Shown here: positions 24,166 through 40,861 of the stretch, in pieces | How the letters are laid out: the number at the start of each line of letters is the position of its first letter | How positions within the stretch are numbered: position 1 is the first letter of the stretch | Source of the DNA: Ficedula albicollis | Taxonomy: Eukaryota; Chordata; Aves; Passeriformes; Muscicapidae | Direction of reading: 5' to 3' | NCBI RefSeq assembly: GCF_000247815.1 | Contig: NC_021679.1 | Coordinates: forward strand, 37,409,093-37,473,092 | DNA: 64,000 nucleotides | Position numbers and translations under genes: made by a program | The notes under the pieces: model-generated | Database searches by the model: none | What the model saw: the letters and a program-made list of their open reading frames with translations, nothing else | Told to the model about the DNA's origin: nothing

Positions 24166-25747
24166 ATCCCTGCCTGAGAGTGGTTCAGGCTCTGTGCCCA
24201 TTGCTGGCTCCTAAAATATAAATTCCATGAGGTTATTCCCACCTTTTTCTGTAATTTATTCAGTGCCAGGCAGGGGGAATTCAACCCCTGGAGTGCAGCT
24301 GGTGTCACTTTTATGCACAAATTCCAAAATCCATATGGATGTGGCACTTGGGGGCACAGCTTAGTGGTGGCCTTGGAAGTGCTTGGTATTTTTCAAGTCA
24401 GACTTGGTATTTTTGGAGGTCTTTTTCCAACCTAAACAATTCCCCAGTTCCAAATTCCTTCTCTGGGCAGCTCCCTGGGCGAATGAAGCGCTGCTGGAGC
24501 TGCAGGATGCTGCCAGAGTTTCACAGCCAGCTGCTGGAATTCGTGTTGGAGGGTGGGTCGTGCTCAGAACAGGGAAATTCTACAGTAATTAATGCAATAA
24601 TATCAGAAATAAATAGTGTGAGGTTTGTACACACAGCAGATGCTGGAAGTGGGGTCCCTCCCAATCCTGATTTTTCCCAGCATCGTGTTCCAGAGGGATG
24701 GGCTGGGCTGGGCAAGCAGGGCCCCTGGGGAGCCCCAACTTCCTCCCCCTGCCCTGAGCCCTCAGGACAATTGTGAGTCAAGAACCTTTTCCTGAAACCA
24801 CTTCACACTCAACCTTTATTGTTTTTTTCCTCTGGCACTGTTCCTCCTTTCCCAGGGGAGATGTCCAAACCTCCAGTGCTCCTCAGGAGGTCACTGGGAA
24901 TGATGTTATCACCCCATGGGGTCCCAGCACTGGCTGCAGGTGAGCACAGCACATCTGGAGCACTTTAACATCTGTATCTGCATCCAGACCCCTCGTGGGG
25001 CAGAGAAAAAAAAAACAAAAGCACCAAAAAGCCACTTGTGAGAGCTAATCCAGGGAAAAAATAGAGTAAAACAAGGATTTTACAAGGGCATGGAGTGGCA
25101 GGACAAGGGGGATGGATTCACACTGACAGGGCAGGGTTGGATTTGTGACTGGGAAGGAATTCCAAAATGTTATTTACAAATCTCTTTTCTTCACCTCAGT
25201 TGCTCCATTGCAGAGAGAAGCTGATGTTTATTCACTAAAACATTAAATAAATCCAGCAGTGCCACTTTTTTTTTGTTTGTTCCCAGTTATCTTTCCACGA
25301 AGTTATTCCTCTATCCATGGGTTCTCCCCTACCCTTTGCTCCCCCTCCAGGCAGCAGCATCCACAGATTGGGAAGTGCTGTTGGCCCATCCCAATTTAAT
25401 TTTTTGGGCATTCACAGGGGCTACAACCACTATTTTCCACCCTTGTCTCGTGGAGAGCCTGGCTGAATTCCCCAGGATTATCTCAGCCCTCACCAACTTG
25501 CTCCCAGCCTGGGTTCCATTTTAAACATGGAGATTTTGATCCTCCAGGAGATTCTGAGCACCCCCAGTCCAGGGAGTTGTGCTGGGAAAGGTCCCCTACG
25601 GATCAGGAGATTCCTGGAGTCACTCTGGGAAGTGCCAGTCTGTCCTCAGTGCCACCCTGATCCTTTGTCCCCTCTCCACGGGATGTCCCATGGAAGCTCC
25701 TGGGACCATGGGCAGTGATCCAGCCCTCAGGGATGCTGTTCCCACAT
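24166..25747. other. Mostly unique DNA with a CR1 scrap
   Basis: A possible CR1 3' scrap lies at 24,395-24,442 (TTTGGAGGTCTTTTTCCAACCTAAACAATTCC). The rest is unique. No gene was recognised in either strand. Confidence 0.5.
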
Positions 25748-28605
<2,858 letters not shown>

Positions 28606-29885
28606 CAAGGATCCAGGCTTTGCTTGGAGCTGGCACAGGGATTTGGTGTTCCCCACTGCCCACATCCCAGAGCTCATCCCACGTGGATGCAGAACACGCC
28701 CTGCTCCCATTCTGGTGTCACAGGTGATATTTGGTGTGGGAATTTGAGCTTGGGAGCACAAGAGCTGTTGGAATTTCCCCCTTTTTTCACAGATAAAACT
28801 GCACAGCTCCTACAGCTGCATCCCACCGCTCCCAGTTTAGCTCCCAGATCTTCTCCTACCTGCTGGAACAGCCTGGGAGAGCCTCAAACAATCCCTCCTT
28901 TCCACTTCCATTGGCATGATGACAGCCAGCAGATAATAAAGAGCACAGCCCAAACCTCTGGGGAAAAAGAAAAAAAAAACAACAACAACAAAAGACCCAT
29001 AACAAAAAAAAGAAAAACAAAAAAGGAAAGAAAAAAGAAAAAACAGCAACAACAACAACAAAAGACCCATAACAAAAAGAAAAACAAAAAAGGAAAGAAA
29101 AAAGAAAAAAGAGCCAAAAAAAACCTTGGAGAAGGGTTGGAAAAAAGAGCCAAAAAAACCCTTGGAGAAGGGTTGGAAAAGGCAACACCCCTTCTTCTAG
29201 GAATCCTTCAATCCATGGGATTGTCTCTAGCAGAGCCTGGAGTCCTGGGAGCTGCTTGGAAAAGGGAACCCAAAAAAATCCCATCCAACCCAACTGGCAG
29301 GGAAGGATCTGTTCTGGCTTTCCCCTCATTTCACATGGATGTGAGAAATCCACCCTCGTCCCGTTTACTTGGAGGGAATTTCTCCTGGCCCCATCCATGT
29401 GGGACATATGGAACCCATTCTCCCTCACACCTGGCCACATCTATTTGTTCTGAAAGGTTCACGACTCCACGGGCTGTGTGACCTATTCCCGGGGTGATTG
29501 GAGCTCAGTGTGTTTCCTGCTCTCCCAAATTCCATACAAACCGAATAAACCAATCCACAGATCCCCAGTGTAATATCCTGAGCCTACAAACACACGCAGG
29601 CAATAAGTCAGGGAGGAGGGAAAAGCCCTGGTGCTGCTTCCCATTAGTGAGCAGCTGCAAGGGGAGAGGAAGGAGGGAGAGAAAAACCCTGGAAATTCAG
29701 GGAACAACGGGAATTTTGTCATGCTCAAGACCTAAAACCAGTTTCAAGCCCAAGCGGGGAAAATTCTGATCTGGGAGCTGATGCTCCATATGGGAAAGGG
29801 GAATGATGCTCCATGAACTGGGGTGTTTCATTTCACTTGTAATGGATAAAGGAAGGCTCAAAAAAATATGGAAAGGGATTTTTTT
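28606..29885. other. Unique DNA with A-rich tandem patch
   Basis: 28,966-29,175 is A-rich with internal direct repeats: AACAACAACAAAAGACCC at about 28,979 and 29,050, and CTTGGAGAAGGGTTGGAAAA at about 29,124 and 29,159. The rest is unique, with no gene recognised. Confidence 0.55.
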
Positions 29886-29887
29886 TC

Positions 29888-30132
29888 CGTGGGCAGGTGG
29901 GGACTGGACAATGGGGAACGGTTTTAAGCTGAATGAGAGGAGATTTAGATGATAAATTGGGAATTAATTGTGCCCTGTGAGGCTGCGGAGACCCAGCTGT
30001 GGCTGCCTCATCCCTGGAAGAGTCCAAGGCCAGCTTGCAGAAAACTGGGATAGTGGAAGGTGTTGGGGGTGGAACCAGATGAGTTTTCCAAGCCAAACCA
30101 GTCTGGAATTCCACGATTCCGTGATTCCCTGG
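29888..30132 (+). mobile_element. CR1 LINE 3' fragment
   Basis: It reads GGAGATTTAGATGATAAATTGGGAA, GAGACCCAGCTGTGGCTGCCTCATCCCTGGAAGAGTCCAAGGCCAGC and GAACCAGATGAGTTTTCC, ending CCAAACCAGTCTGGAATTCCACGATTCCGTGATTCC. + strand, diverged. Confidence 0.88.
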
Positions 30133-30830
30133 CTATCACAGCAGTGCCACGGGCTCAGAGGGTCGGGAAGGGCAGTAGGATGCTCTGGATAATTCCTCCC
30201 CTGTCCTGCAGCCCCATGGCTCTGACCTTTCCAGGGAAGCCAAGCCAGCTCCTCTTAGGATCAGCAGCTGGCATTTATGGCCGTGTCTCCGTATCCCATT
30301 AATGCATCACCCTGCTCGTCATCCCAGCCCACTCCTGCTCTGCTCACCCCGACCCCACAGCGAAAAATCCGCCCCAACAACAACAAAAAAAGGCACTTTC
30401 GGGAAAGAGGAGAGAACAGGGACCAACCCCACTCTTCCCAGCCCACCCCTCTTTTCCCTGGGGAGAATTTTCCCTCAAGGAACCGGAGGGAGAGGTTGAG
30501 CAATGACTCTGTGCTGATGCAGCAGCACGAAATACCAAATGAGTCCCTTCCAAAGGAGTGGGGTTGGATGTCATTATTTCCTGTTGGTAGACAGAAGGAG
30601 AGTGGGAAAAACTCCTGTTCTGGGAGCCAAGCGCTGCTGAGGAGAGCGATTAGCAGATGGTGTGGAAATTAGCTCATTATTATTAATGTGCCAGGCCTTC
30701 CCCAGCTCCTGAATCGCCCTTTGGAAGGCACAAAGCAGCGTGTGCACGGGGACAAAAGGAGGCTGCTTTTGGCAGAGCAGCTAATCAAGAGCTGTGCCAC
30801 CCACTCCCTGAATGGGAGCCCTTCCCACCT
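30133..30830. other. Unique DNA, candidate conserved block at 30,610-30,820
   Basis: 30,610-30,820 is repeat-free with GCGATTAGCAGATGGTGTGG and TTAGCTCATTATTATTAATGTGCC, resembling conserved non-coding DNA. No exon with splice sites is evident. Confidence 0.35.
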
Positions 30831-32300
<1,470 letters not shown>

Positions 32301-32399
32301 GCTGTTGAGGGGTGGTGTGAGGGGTGGGATACAGAACTAGGAGTGGGGTTTGGGCTGGGGGTGCAGGGGGATGGCCTCAGGGTTAGGGGTGGTGTGTGA

Positions 32400-32735
32400 T
32401 TGGGGGGCAGAAATAGAGTTAGAGAGGGAAAGAAAGAGTGAAAAATAAAAATAAATAGGGTTAGAGAAAAAAAAATAAATAGAATTAGAGAGAAAAAGAG
32501 AAAGAAATAGAGAGAAAAAGGAATAGAGAGAAAAAGGAATAGAGAGAAAAAGAAAGAGTGAAAAAGAAAAATAAACAGAGAGTGAAAAGGAAAAAATAGA
32601 ATTAGAGAGGAAAAGAATTAGAGAGGAAAAGAAAGAGTGAAAAAGAAATAGGGTTAGAGAGAAAAAGAAAAAGAAAAAGAAATAGAGTGAAAAGGAAAAA
32701 GAAACAGAGAGAAAAAAAAGAAAGGGATAATGCTC
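32400..32735. repeat. Purine-rich GAGAGAAAAAG low-complexity tract
   Basis: An imperfect array of AGAGAGAAAAAGAA and AATAGAGAG words with GGGTTAGAG inserts (32,457 and 32,650). These inserts echo the telomere G-strand GGGTTA, so it may be derived from the neighbouring telomere-like block. Confidence 0.85.
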
Positions 32736-33158
32736 AATAGGGAGCCCCCACGCCTGGCGCTTATTAATGTGCTGATGTTTTGTGTGAAGGAGTTAATGCT
32801 GCAAAAGGTCTTTTTTTCTGTTTCTAAGGGGTTTTTGTGGAGGTGGTTAAAGTGACTGTTTAACAGCACTGAATATCTCTCTTTATTGGGAAATTAATTT
32901 AGGGAAAAACATGCTCCAGCACACCAAAACCTCTCCTCCATCCTCTTTCAGACTGGATTTTTTTGCCTAGATTGTCACACATCCTTTTATTTCTTTCTAG
33001 GGCATCACTGCCCTGTGGAGCTGAGAGAAGAATTTGGGCTGGTAGCCCAAAATTAGCTCAAAAAGAAAGGAGCTCAAAATCTGAATTTATAGTGACTACA
33101 CGGCCTCGAGTGGAGCTGCAGTGGGACTTTTCTGCCAGCTCCTTTGGATAAAATCTGC
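32736..33158. other. Unique A/T-rich DNA, candidate conserved block
   Basis: 32,755-32,905 (GCGCTTATTAATGTGCTGATGTTTTG .. GTGACTGTTTAACAGCACTG) is repeat-free. No gene recognised. Confidence 0.35.
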
Positions 33159-33347
33159 TAATAATAATAATAATAATAATAATAGTAATAATAGTAATAG
33201 TAATAGTAATAGTAATAGTAATAGTAATAGTAATAGTAATAGTAATAGTAATAGTAATAGTAATAGTAATAGTAATAGTAATAGTAATAGTAATAGTAAT
33301 AGTAATAGTAATAGTAATAGTAATAGTAATAGTAATAGTAATAGTAA

Positions 33348-33378
<31 letters not shown>

Positions 33379-33482
33379 AAGAAGAAGAAGAAGAAGAAAT
33401 TATTATTTATAATAATCATCACCATCATCACTAGAATGATAATGATAATGATAATGATAATGATAATGATAATGATAATAGT
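33159..33482. repeat. Compound microsatellite: (AAT)n, (AATAGT)n, (AAG)n, (AATGAT)n
   Basis: AAT repeats to about 33,185, then AATAGT repeats to about 33,348, then about 16 AAG to 33,398, a short spacer with ATCACC, then AATGAT-type (GATAAT) repeats to 33,480. Confidence 0.97.
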
Positions 33483-33489
33483 AAATAGT

Positions 33490-33590
33490 AAATAATCCCA
33501 GAATGGTTTGGCTTGAAAGGGACCTTAAAGATCACCCACTTCAAACTCCTTGCCATGGGCAGGGAAACCTTCCACTATCCCAAGCTCCAG
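33490..33590 (-). mobile_element. CR1 3'-end fragment, followed by a TCA-rich tract
   Basis: AATCCCAGAATGGTTTGGCTTGAAAGGGACCTTAAAGATC .. CCTTGCCATGGGCAGGGAAACCTTCC is CR1 in reverse. It passes into a CATCATCACC-rich microsatellite at 33,588-33,650. The compound microsatellite on its left lies where the CR1 tail would be, so it may have been seeded by the element's terminal repeats. Confidence 0.88.
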
Positions 33591-33650
33591 CATCATCACC
33601 ATCATCAAGCTCCATCATGATCACCATCATCATCATCATCATCCTCATCA

Positions 33651-34205
33651 CTACCATTTCCCACACTTATAAAACATTGCCATTATAAATTATTGAATAT
33701 AAATGATAAATTTATAGATTTCAAAGGGACATCTATTAGGACCACACAAAACTATTCCTTTAGATGTTTGTTCCATCGTGCCCAGGAGCTTTAAGCACTG
33801 AGACAACCCCAGTGGAAATGGGGGCTGGAAATGGAGATTTTCCTCTTGGAAATGAAGCCCCGCAGCCACACTCGGGCCAATTAAAGCCAGCACGGAGCAG
33901 ATCCCACCCCTGGCTGCTCTCCAGAGGCAGGAAAGTGGGAATTGTCATCCTCATCCAGAGTGGCAGCGCCGTGAGCCAGGGGAGGGCTGGAAGTGACACC
34001 GGCGTCGTGTCATCGCTAATTGCCCGCGTGGCACGGCTCCTAATTGATTTCCTACTCATTAACGACACGGTGCTGCTGCGGGGATGGATCTGGGGCGAAG
34101 CGCTGAGGAGCTGGGGAGACGGGTGAGGGAAAGCTGGCCATGGAAATGGGAGGGGGAGAGTTAATTAGGGAGCTCGCGTTAACGGGGTGTCAGGCAGAAC
34201 GTGTT
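33651..34205. other. Unique DNA, CpG-bearing candidate conserved block at 33,860-34,180
   Basis: Locally richer in CpG than its surroundings (GACACCGGCGTCGTGTCATCGC, GCCCGCGTGGCACGG, AACGACACGG), with TAATTG and TAATTGATT cores. The + strand stays open for about 120 codons here, but I see no family resemblance and no convincing exon edges. A regulatory element is more likely. Confidence 0.35.
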
Positions 34206-34209
34206 GGGT

Positions 34210-34510
34210 TGAACCCTTGAGGCACAGAAGGTTTGGGGTGGAAGGGATCCTAAAGCTCATCCCATTCCACCCCTGCCATGGGCATGGACACCTTTCCTAT
34301 CCCAGGCTGCTCCAGCCCGGCCTTGGATGCTTCCAGGGATCCAGGGGCAGCCCCAGCTTCTCTGGGAATCCCATCCCAGGGCTTCCCCACCGTCACAGCC
34401 AGGAATCCCTTCCCAATATCGAACTGAGATCTCCCCTCAGTTTCAAACCATTCTTCTCTGTCCTGCCACCACCTGCATAAAAATCCCTTCTCCAGCTCCT
34501 CCTGCTGCAA
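34210..34510 (-). mobile_element. CR1 LINE 3' fragment
   Basis: It reads GGTTTGGGGTGGAAGGGATCC, CCCCTGCCATGGGCATGGACACC, CAGGGATCCAGGGGCAGCCCCAGCTTCTCTGGG and CCAGGAATCCCTTCCCAATATCGAACTGAGATCTCCCCTC. Reverse orientation; the AATATC site is unexpanded. Confidence 0.9.
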
Positions 34511-34539
34511 AATCCTGGCAAAGAAATGTCAGGTAACCC

Positions 34540-34700
34540 GGGAAACCTGGGCAAGGGCCTCCCACCCTCACAGGCAGGAATTCCTTCCCAAAATCCCATT
34601 TAATCCTTAGTGGGAAGCCATTCCCCCTTACCCTGTCACTCTGTCCCTTGCCTAAAATCCCTCTCCAGCTTTCAATGTTTCCCCTTTTTTCACTACTGCA
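34540..34700 (-). mobile_element. Second CR1 fragment, same orientation
   Basis: It restarts the CR1 middle region: GGGCAAGGGCCTCCCACCCTCACAGGCAGGAATTCCTTCCCAAAATCCCATTTAATCC .. CCTAAAATCCCTCTCCAGCTTTCAATG. It overlaps the region covered by the preceding copy, so it is a partial duplication or a second insertion. A short TTTCAATGTTTCCC / TTTCAATATTTCCC pair follows. Confidence 0.82.
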
Positions 34701-34917
34701 GCTTTCAATATTTCCCATTTTTTTACTGTTTTTCGCTCTTCTCTGTGTTTGTTTGGGACTCTGAGCCGTTGGGAAAAGCCGCCGTGACGTTTCCCTGGGC
34801 TGAGCGGTTCCATGTCATCCTCCAGACGGAAATCCTCGGAGCAGCTACAACGAGCTTTGTAATTAGAGTTAATTAACGCTTCTGCAAATTGGTCTTTATT
34901 TAAGACCAGCTGCCGAG

Positions 34918-34959
<42 letters not shown>

Positions 34960-35265
34960 ATCAGCCCATAAAATATTAATTATCACAAGTGTCTCGTCTG
35001 CTGCCACTGGGCTGTGTGAGGATGGGGGTCGGGCAAGGGGAGCTTTGTTTCCTTGGGTAAAGAGTTTGGGATTTGAAATGGATAAATTCAGGTTTCCTCC
35101 CTGAGCTCCCACACACGTCACAGGTACAGGGACGAAGTCTTGTCCCCCAAAACGCAACACTGGAAATACGTTTGGAAGTATTAAAAAAAAAATAAATAAA
35201 ATTAAAGCATTTAATTAAAATTTAAATTTCATCCACACATCAGTTGTGGGAGAGCCCAGTGGTTC
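34701..35265. other. Unique DNA with candidate conserved block and A-tract
   Basis: 34,745-34,920 is repeat-free (CCGCCGTGACGTTTCCC, TTTGTAATTAGAGTTAATTAACGC). An A35 run lies at 34,921-34,955. No gene seen. Confidence 0.4.
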
Positions 35266-35267
35266 AA

Positions 35268-35405
35268 CCACGGGATCATGGAATGGTTTGGGATGGAAGC
35301 GACCCAAAAGCTCAGAATTCCAGCCCTTGCCATGCCACTGTCCCAGGTTGCTCCAAGCCCCATCCAAGCTGGCCTTGCACAATTCTAGGGACGTGATGAT
35401 GTGAA
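35268..35405 (-). mobile_element. CR1 LINE 3' fragment
   Basis: It reads GGGATCATGGAATGGTTTGGGATGGAAGCGACCCAAAAGCTCAG, CCTTGCCATGCCACTGTCCCAGGTTGCTCCAAGCCCCATCCAAGCTGGCC. Reverse orientation. Confidence 0.9.
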
Positions 35406-36715
35406 AAACTCTCCCAAATTAATCTCCCCTTTCCCTCCATCACCTCCTTCCTCGGGGATTTTCCCGACTTCCTTCTTCCCATTGCTTTTTTAAACCCACC
35501 CGAGAACTTATTGACAAATACCCTTCAAAACAATTATTTTTTTTTTTTCCCCTAAACTTTCCTGCTTGTGGGGTTTTGTGCCGAGGCCACAGCGGGGCCG
35601 ATTCCTGCGTGGCTCTGCTCTGCTCTGACTGAATTAGGTCAGGGGCTTCTCCAGGCTATAACCATCTTCAAATTATGTGACAGGAGCAAATAGGAAATGT
35701 TTAAAGTTAAGGCTCTGCAAGTACTTTTATTCAACATAAAGATGGGATCTCTGGGAGTTTGTATCTGCTTGCTAAAATTTCCTGTAAGGAGCTTGGCGAG
35801 GGATAAGAAAATCAGAAAAAAATTTCTTTTTTCTCCCTTTCTGTGGAATCTGGATTGGTGCTCACGCTCAGAAAAACCAGCCTGGAGTTTGCAGGGGGTA
35901 AAAAAGAGAAAGACAACTCCAGAAACAAATAGCTCCAGGGAAGGCAAACTGAAATGTAAAAATATCCCTATTTCAATGGAATTTTTCAAACTGGCTTTGC
36001 AGTGAATTCCCTTGAAAATGTGTCAAGTCTGCATGGAGGCCATTAACTATTCCTGGTGGATCCAGCGAGGAAATAATTTCTTTGCAAAAGGAAAAAAATA
36101 AATATTTAATTCCATTTTAAAGCCTGGATATTGCTTCTGTTGTATTTTTATTTTGTTTTCCAGCATAAACTAAGGAAAGATTTTAGAGGATTAAAATTGA
36201 GCTGAGCTGAAACAGATTCCAGACCAACACCAAGGTGGGGGGTTTTTTTGGAGTTTCTTTTATCTTTCCTGATAGTTTGACAAAGAATGAGCCATTTTCT
36301 TTCATTTTGCCCTCTACAAAGCACTATGAAATATGAAATAAATAGGAAATAAATGAGGAACGCTAAATGTGAAAGGTGAAATACAAGAGGAGCAGTTGTT
36401 TGCTGTGGTGTCAGCCCAGGCTGAGCTCTGTTTTCCAGCACGAGATGCTCACCCTTGACCTTTGTGGCCCCTGCTCCCAATTTTCCATCCCATTACAAAC
36501 CCATTTTCCATGGAATATTTGCTTTCAGCAGCTCACGGTGCTGCTCAGTGGAAGACAAGGACTGGAGACACCTCCAGGGCCTTGAGGAAAGCTGGATGCA
36601 CCCATGGTCAATCCAAAATGTTGGAATCACTCATCCTGAGGGTGATCCATGATCACCTGGAGGAAGGAAATGAAGCACGAGGAGTCTGGGGCGTGCACTG
36701 AAATATTCCTGCTAA
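35406..36715. other. Unique A/T-rich DNA
   Basis: No gene recognised. 35,620-36,210 is A/T-rich and repeat-free, with about 100 open codons on both strands at 35,640-36,005 and no family resemblance. It may contain conserved non-coding DNA. Confidence 0.4.
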
Positions 36716-36721
36716 AATTTT

Positions 36722-37000
36722 ATGGATTTTAGGAAAAGGTTCTTCCCCCAGAGAGTGCTGGGCACTGAATTCCTCCGGGAACGTTGGGACAGCGCTCTCA
36801 GGGAATGGGCACATTCCCAAGGCTGGCAGAGCTCCGGGAACGTTGGGACAGCGCTGCCAGGGATGCTCAGCGTGGGATTGTGGGGTTTGTCCTGGTCCGG
36901 GAACGTTGGGACAGCGCTGCCAGGGTGCTCAGCGTGGGATTGTGGGGTTTGTCCTGGGCTGGGCCTGGAGCTGTACCCATGATCCTGGTGTTCCCTTCTC
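36722..37000 (+). mobile_element. CR1 LINE 3' fragment with internal 63-bp tandem duplication
   Basis: It reads TTAGGAAAAGGTTCTTCCCCCAGAGAGTGCTGGGCACTG, then GGCAGAGCTCCGGGAACGTTGGGACAGCGCT, then GTGGGATTGTGGGGTTTGTCCTGG, then GAGCTGTACCCATGATCCTGG. CCGGGAACGTTGGGACAGCGCTGCC repeats at 36,834 and 36,897 (63-bp unit), and a related start lies at 36,774. CR1 subfamily as at 5,245, opposite strand. Confidence 0.85.
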
Positions 37001-37017
37001 TTGGGAATGTGTGTGTG

Positions 37018-37894
<877 letters not shown>

Positions 37895-38865
37895 AGTGTG
37901 GAAGGAGTCAGGGGGAAAATGTGGTGTTTCCTGGACTGGGAAACCTCCTGTGCTGCACAGAGGATGCAGCAGCAGCAGCTCCTTTGGGGAGCCTGTGGAG
38001 GAGCCTGATCCCAGCAGGAAAATCTCCAGGAGCTGCCAGGACACGGCTCAAAGAGCTCCCCCTGAGCCCCTCGGGGCTGGTGCTCACCTGGGCAGGTGAC
38101 AGGATGGGAGGTGGCAGCAGGGCAGGGTCGTGCCAGGTGAGACAGAGCGGGAGGGTGTCAGAGCCCCGCTCGTGTTTCCAGCAGCGCCAGCACAATGTCA
38201 CAACAGCTCCCACAGGGATTAATGTGATGGGAAAAGCTCTGGGAGCTCTGAGATCTGCCTTTTCCGAGGGTGCAATCCAAGCCCGAGCCCTGTGGGGAGA
38301 GGAACGACGTGGATCCCGTTCCCCTTTGTGTGGCTCTATAATCCCAGTGGAAAAAAAAAAAAAGGATTTAAAGAGGCTTTGGCTCAGCCTTTGAATGCCT
38401 TTTCATTTTCCCCTATTCATGGATCAAATAGAGCTCCCTGCTCTGAATAATTGCATTTTACCTGCTGAAAACACAGTCTGGAAACCTCAGAGTGTTTTAT
38501 TCCTCCTGATGGCACATAAAGCATAAACATTAAGTTTGCTAAAAACAGGGGAAAATAAGGCTCTTTTTTTTTTTTCCCTTCGATATAATTTACAAGGGGA
38601 AGCATTAACTCATAAATCATAGGCACAAATTCAGTGAGGATGGAAACACTACACTCAGCAGCAGGCAAATTACAGCCACACCACTCCATCACCCAGAGCT
38701 CCTTCCAAGGGCATTATTGGAAATATGTTCCTCATAAGGGGAGTCAAGGGGGGAAAAAAAATCCAACAACAAAAAAAGCACTGAACTGTGAGGAAGGAGA
38801 ATCCCAGCACAAGGAAGGGCTGGATTCAGCTCAGCCCATCCTGCCTGGACTCTCCCAAGGAAGGA
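37895..38865. other. Unique intergenic DNA
   Basis: No gene recognised. 37,900-38,330 is relatively G/C-rich. 38,400-38,700 is A/T-rich with a T11 run near 38,565. Confidence 0.5.
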
Positions 38866-38867
38866 TT

Positions 38868-39008
38868 TATCCCAATATCCATCCCTGCCCTCTGGCAGTG
38901 GAGCCATTCCCTGTGTCCTGTCCCTCCATCCCTTGTCCCCAGTCCCACTCCAGCTCTCTTGGAGTCCCTTTAGACCCTGGAAAGTCACCCCAGAGCCCTT
39001 CCTTACTC
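38868..39008 (-). mobile_element. CR1 LINE internal fragment
   Basis: ATCCCAATATCCATCCCTGCCCTCTGGCAGTGG .. TCCCTCCATCCCTTGTCCCCAGTCCCACTCCAGCTCTCTTGGAGTCCC. This is the part of CR1 that lies just right of the AATATCCC arrays in other copies. Only two AATATCC units are present. Confidence 0.88.
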
Positions 39009-40664
39009 TGCCTTGGATGCCTAAAAAAAAAAAAAGGATCTGTGTGGGGCAGGAAATGAAATCCTGGAGGGATCAGCCCCAGAGATGTCAGACACAACCA
39101 CACAACCCATAAGTGAGGGTCCCACTCCCACCCTCCCTCCAGCTTTCCCAACAAGCATTCCTGGTTTGAAAGCGGGGCTCCAGCCTTTGGATTCACTCCC
39201 ACGTCTCCAGATTCTTCCACCCCAGAGCTGGAAGCTCATGGTTATAGCTGGGATTACACCTGGGATTTTCCCTCTGGTCCAAACCTGGGTTTGGGGGGAA
39301 CAAAGATGAAAACACCAAAGTTTAGCACCCCTAAATCACCACTGGCACCCCCTGGACACTCAGGCCTCATCCCAAGGAACGGCTCCAGCTCTGCTTTGGC
39401 TCAGGAAAAGAGTCTCAGAAATAAGGATTTAACAGCTGGTCTTTGTTCTTGCTTTCTCTCCAACTGAATATTTCCTTCTAGGCCCTCCTCTCCCAGCAGG
39501 TGTTTAAAGCTGGATTCTATTGTGCAGAGCACCTCTAAAATCTGCTTTATGCCCCAATCTCCAAAGCTCCTGTTTTCAGACACAGTCAATTCAGGCCATG
39601 AGGGTTTTTTTTCCCTTTCAGTCTTGCTCTGTGACTAGTCCAGCAAAGGGGGAGCTTCTCCTCAGCTGCAGAAACCAGCCCAGATGTGGCACCAAGAAGG
39701 TGAAAGGGAGCATCAAAATAATTTCTGCCTGTTCAGCACCCAGAGCTGGGGGTGGGCAAAACTTGGCAGGTTTGGGGAATATTTTTCCAGCCCAAAGGCT
39801 GGCAAATACCTCAGAGCTGGAGGTGTGAGACACCTGAGGTTTTGCCAAAAAAGAATGAGTTGAGCAAACTGAGAAAAATGTGATGTCTGTTCCCCATTTC
39901 CTTTTTTTTCTAATTTTTTTTTCATTTTCTGTGGTATTTCAGGTCTCCAGGGCAGGGGTTCCCCTTCCTGCTGCAGGCTGAGGCTCTGCAGTGGGGGAGG
40001 AAGATGTTTCTGGGTGTTTTTAGCCTCTGTTTGTGTTGCTAGGATGGGGGGAATTGCTGGGTTGTGACACAGGGAGCTGGGCATCCCTCTCCCAGCCTGG
40101 AGCAGGGAAGGAGCTGCTGCCACACACAGCCCTGGCACAGGCTGGGGGTCACCAACAGCACCAAAAAAACCTCATTAGGGCTGTGGAAAATCCCCAGGAA
40201 TGTGGCCAGTGGTGCTGTTTTCATCCTGGCAGGCAGCAGATGAGGTCTGGGTTAATTTTGAGGTGGAAAACCTCATTGGGGATTGACAGCAGGAGGAGAT
40301 GGTGGGAGTGATGGACAGAGAGTGAGAATGGAAGGGCTTGGTGCCACTGGAGGGATGCCCATGGGCACTCCAAGGCCTGGGTGCAATAATTCCAGCTTGG
40401 CAGAGCTGTGTCCATCTCCTGGGAGCTCACAAACCACCACTCCAGCTCCTGCAGGAATCCCAGGGCACTTCTATCAGCCCTGAGGAAAAAGCTGCTCATC
40501 CCATTTCTGCTGCAGCAATTGATGAGAGTGAGGATTGAACTGGCACCCAACAATAAAAACAACTCCTGAGGCAGCCAGAGCCCAGCAAGGCCGAGCACAG
40601 CTCCAGGATGAGCCCAGACTGTGCAATCACATTAAACCCTGCCTTAGACCAGAGCTGAATTAGA
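39009..40664. other. Unique intergenic DNA
   Basis: About 1.6 kb without a recognised gene or repeat. A12 near 39,023; T-rich 39,900-39,930. Confidence 0.5.
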
Positions 40665-40861
40665 CCAGACTCAACAAAGCTGGTCAGACTCAACACCAGG
40701 TTTTCCAGATGGTGGTTTAGACCCCAATCCTTTAGATTCACGCACGGGGCGAGAGTTTGCCAGACTCAACAAAGCTGGTCTTGGGAGGATTTCTCCTCCA
40801 GGTTTTCCAGATGGTGGTTTAGACCCCAGTCCTTTAGATTCACGCACGGGGCGAGAGTTTG
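40665..40861. repeat. Two-copy tandem duplication, 95-102 bp unit
   Basis: CCAGACTCAACAAAGCTGGTC at 40,665 and 40,760, each running to ATTCACGCACGGGGCGAGAG. The second copy has a different middle (TTGGGAGGATTTCTCCT for AGACTCAACAC). Confidence 0.93.

Noticed and set aside
33764..34126. Possible 120-codon exon
   Set aside because: No recognisable family, no clear splice signals, and composition that fits non-coding regulatory DNA equally well.
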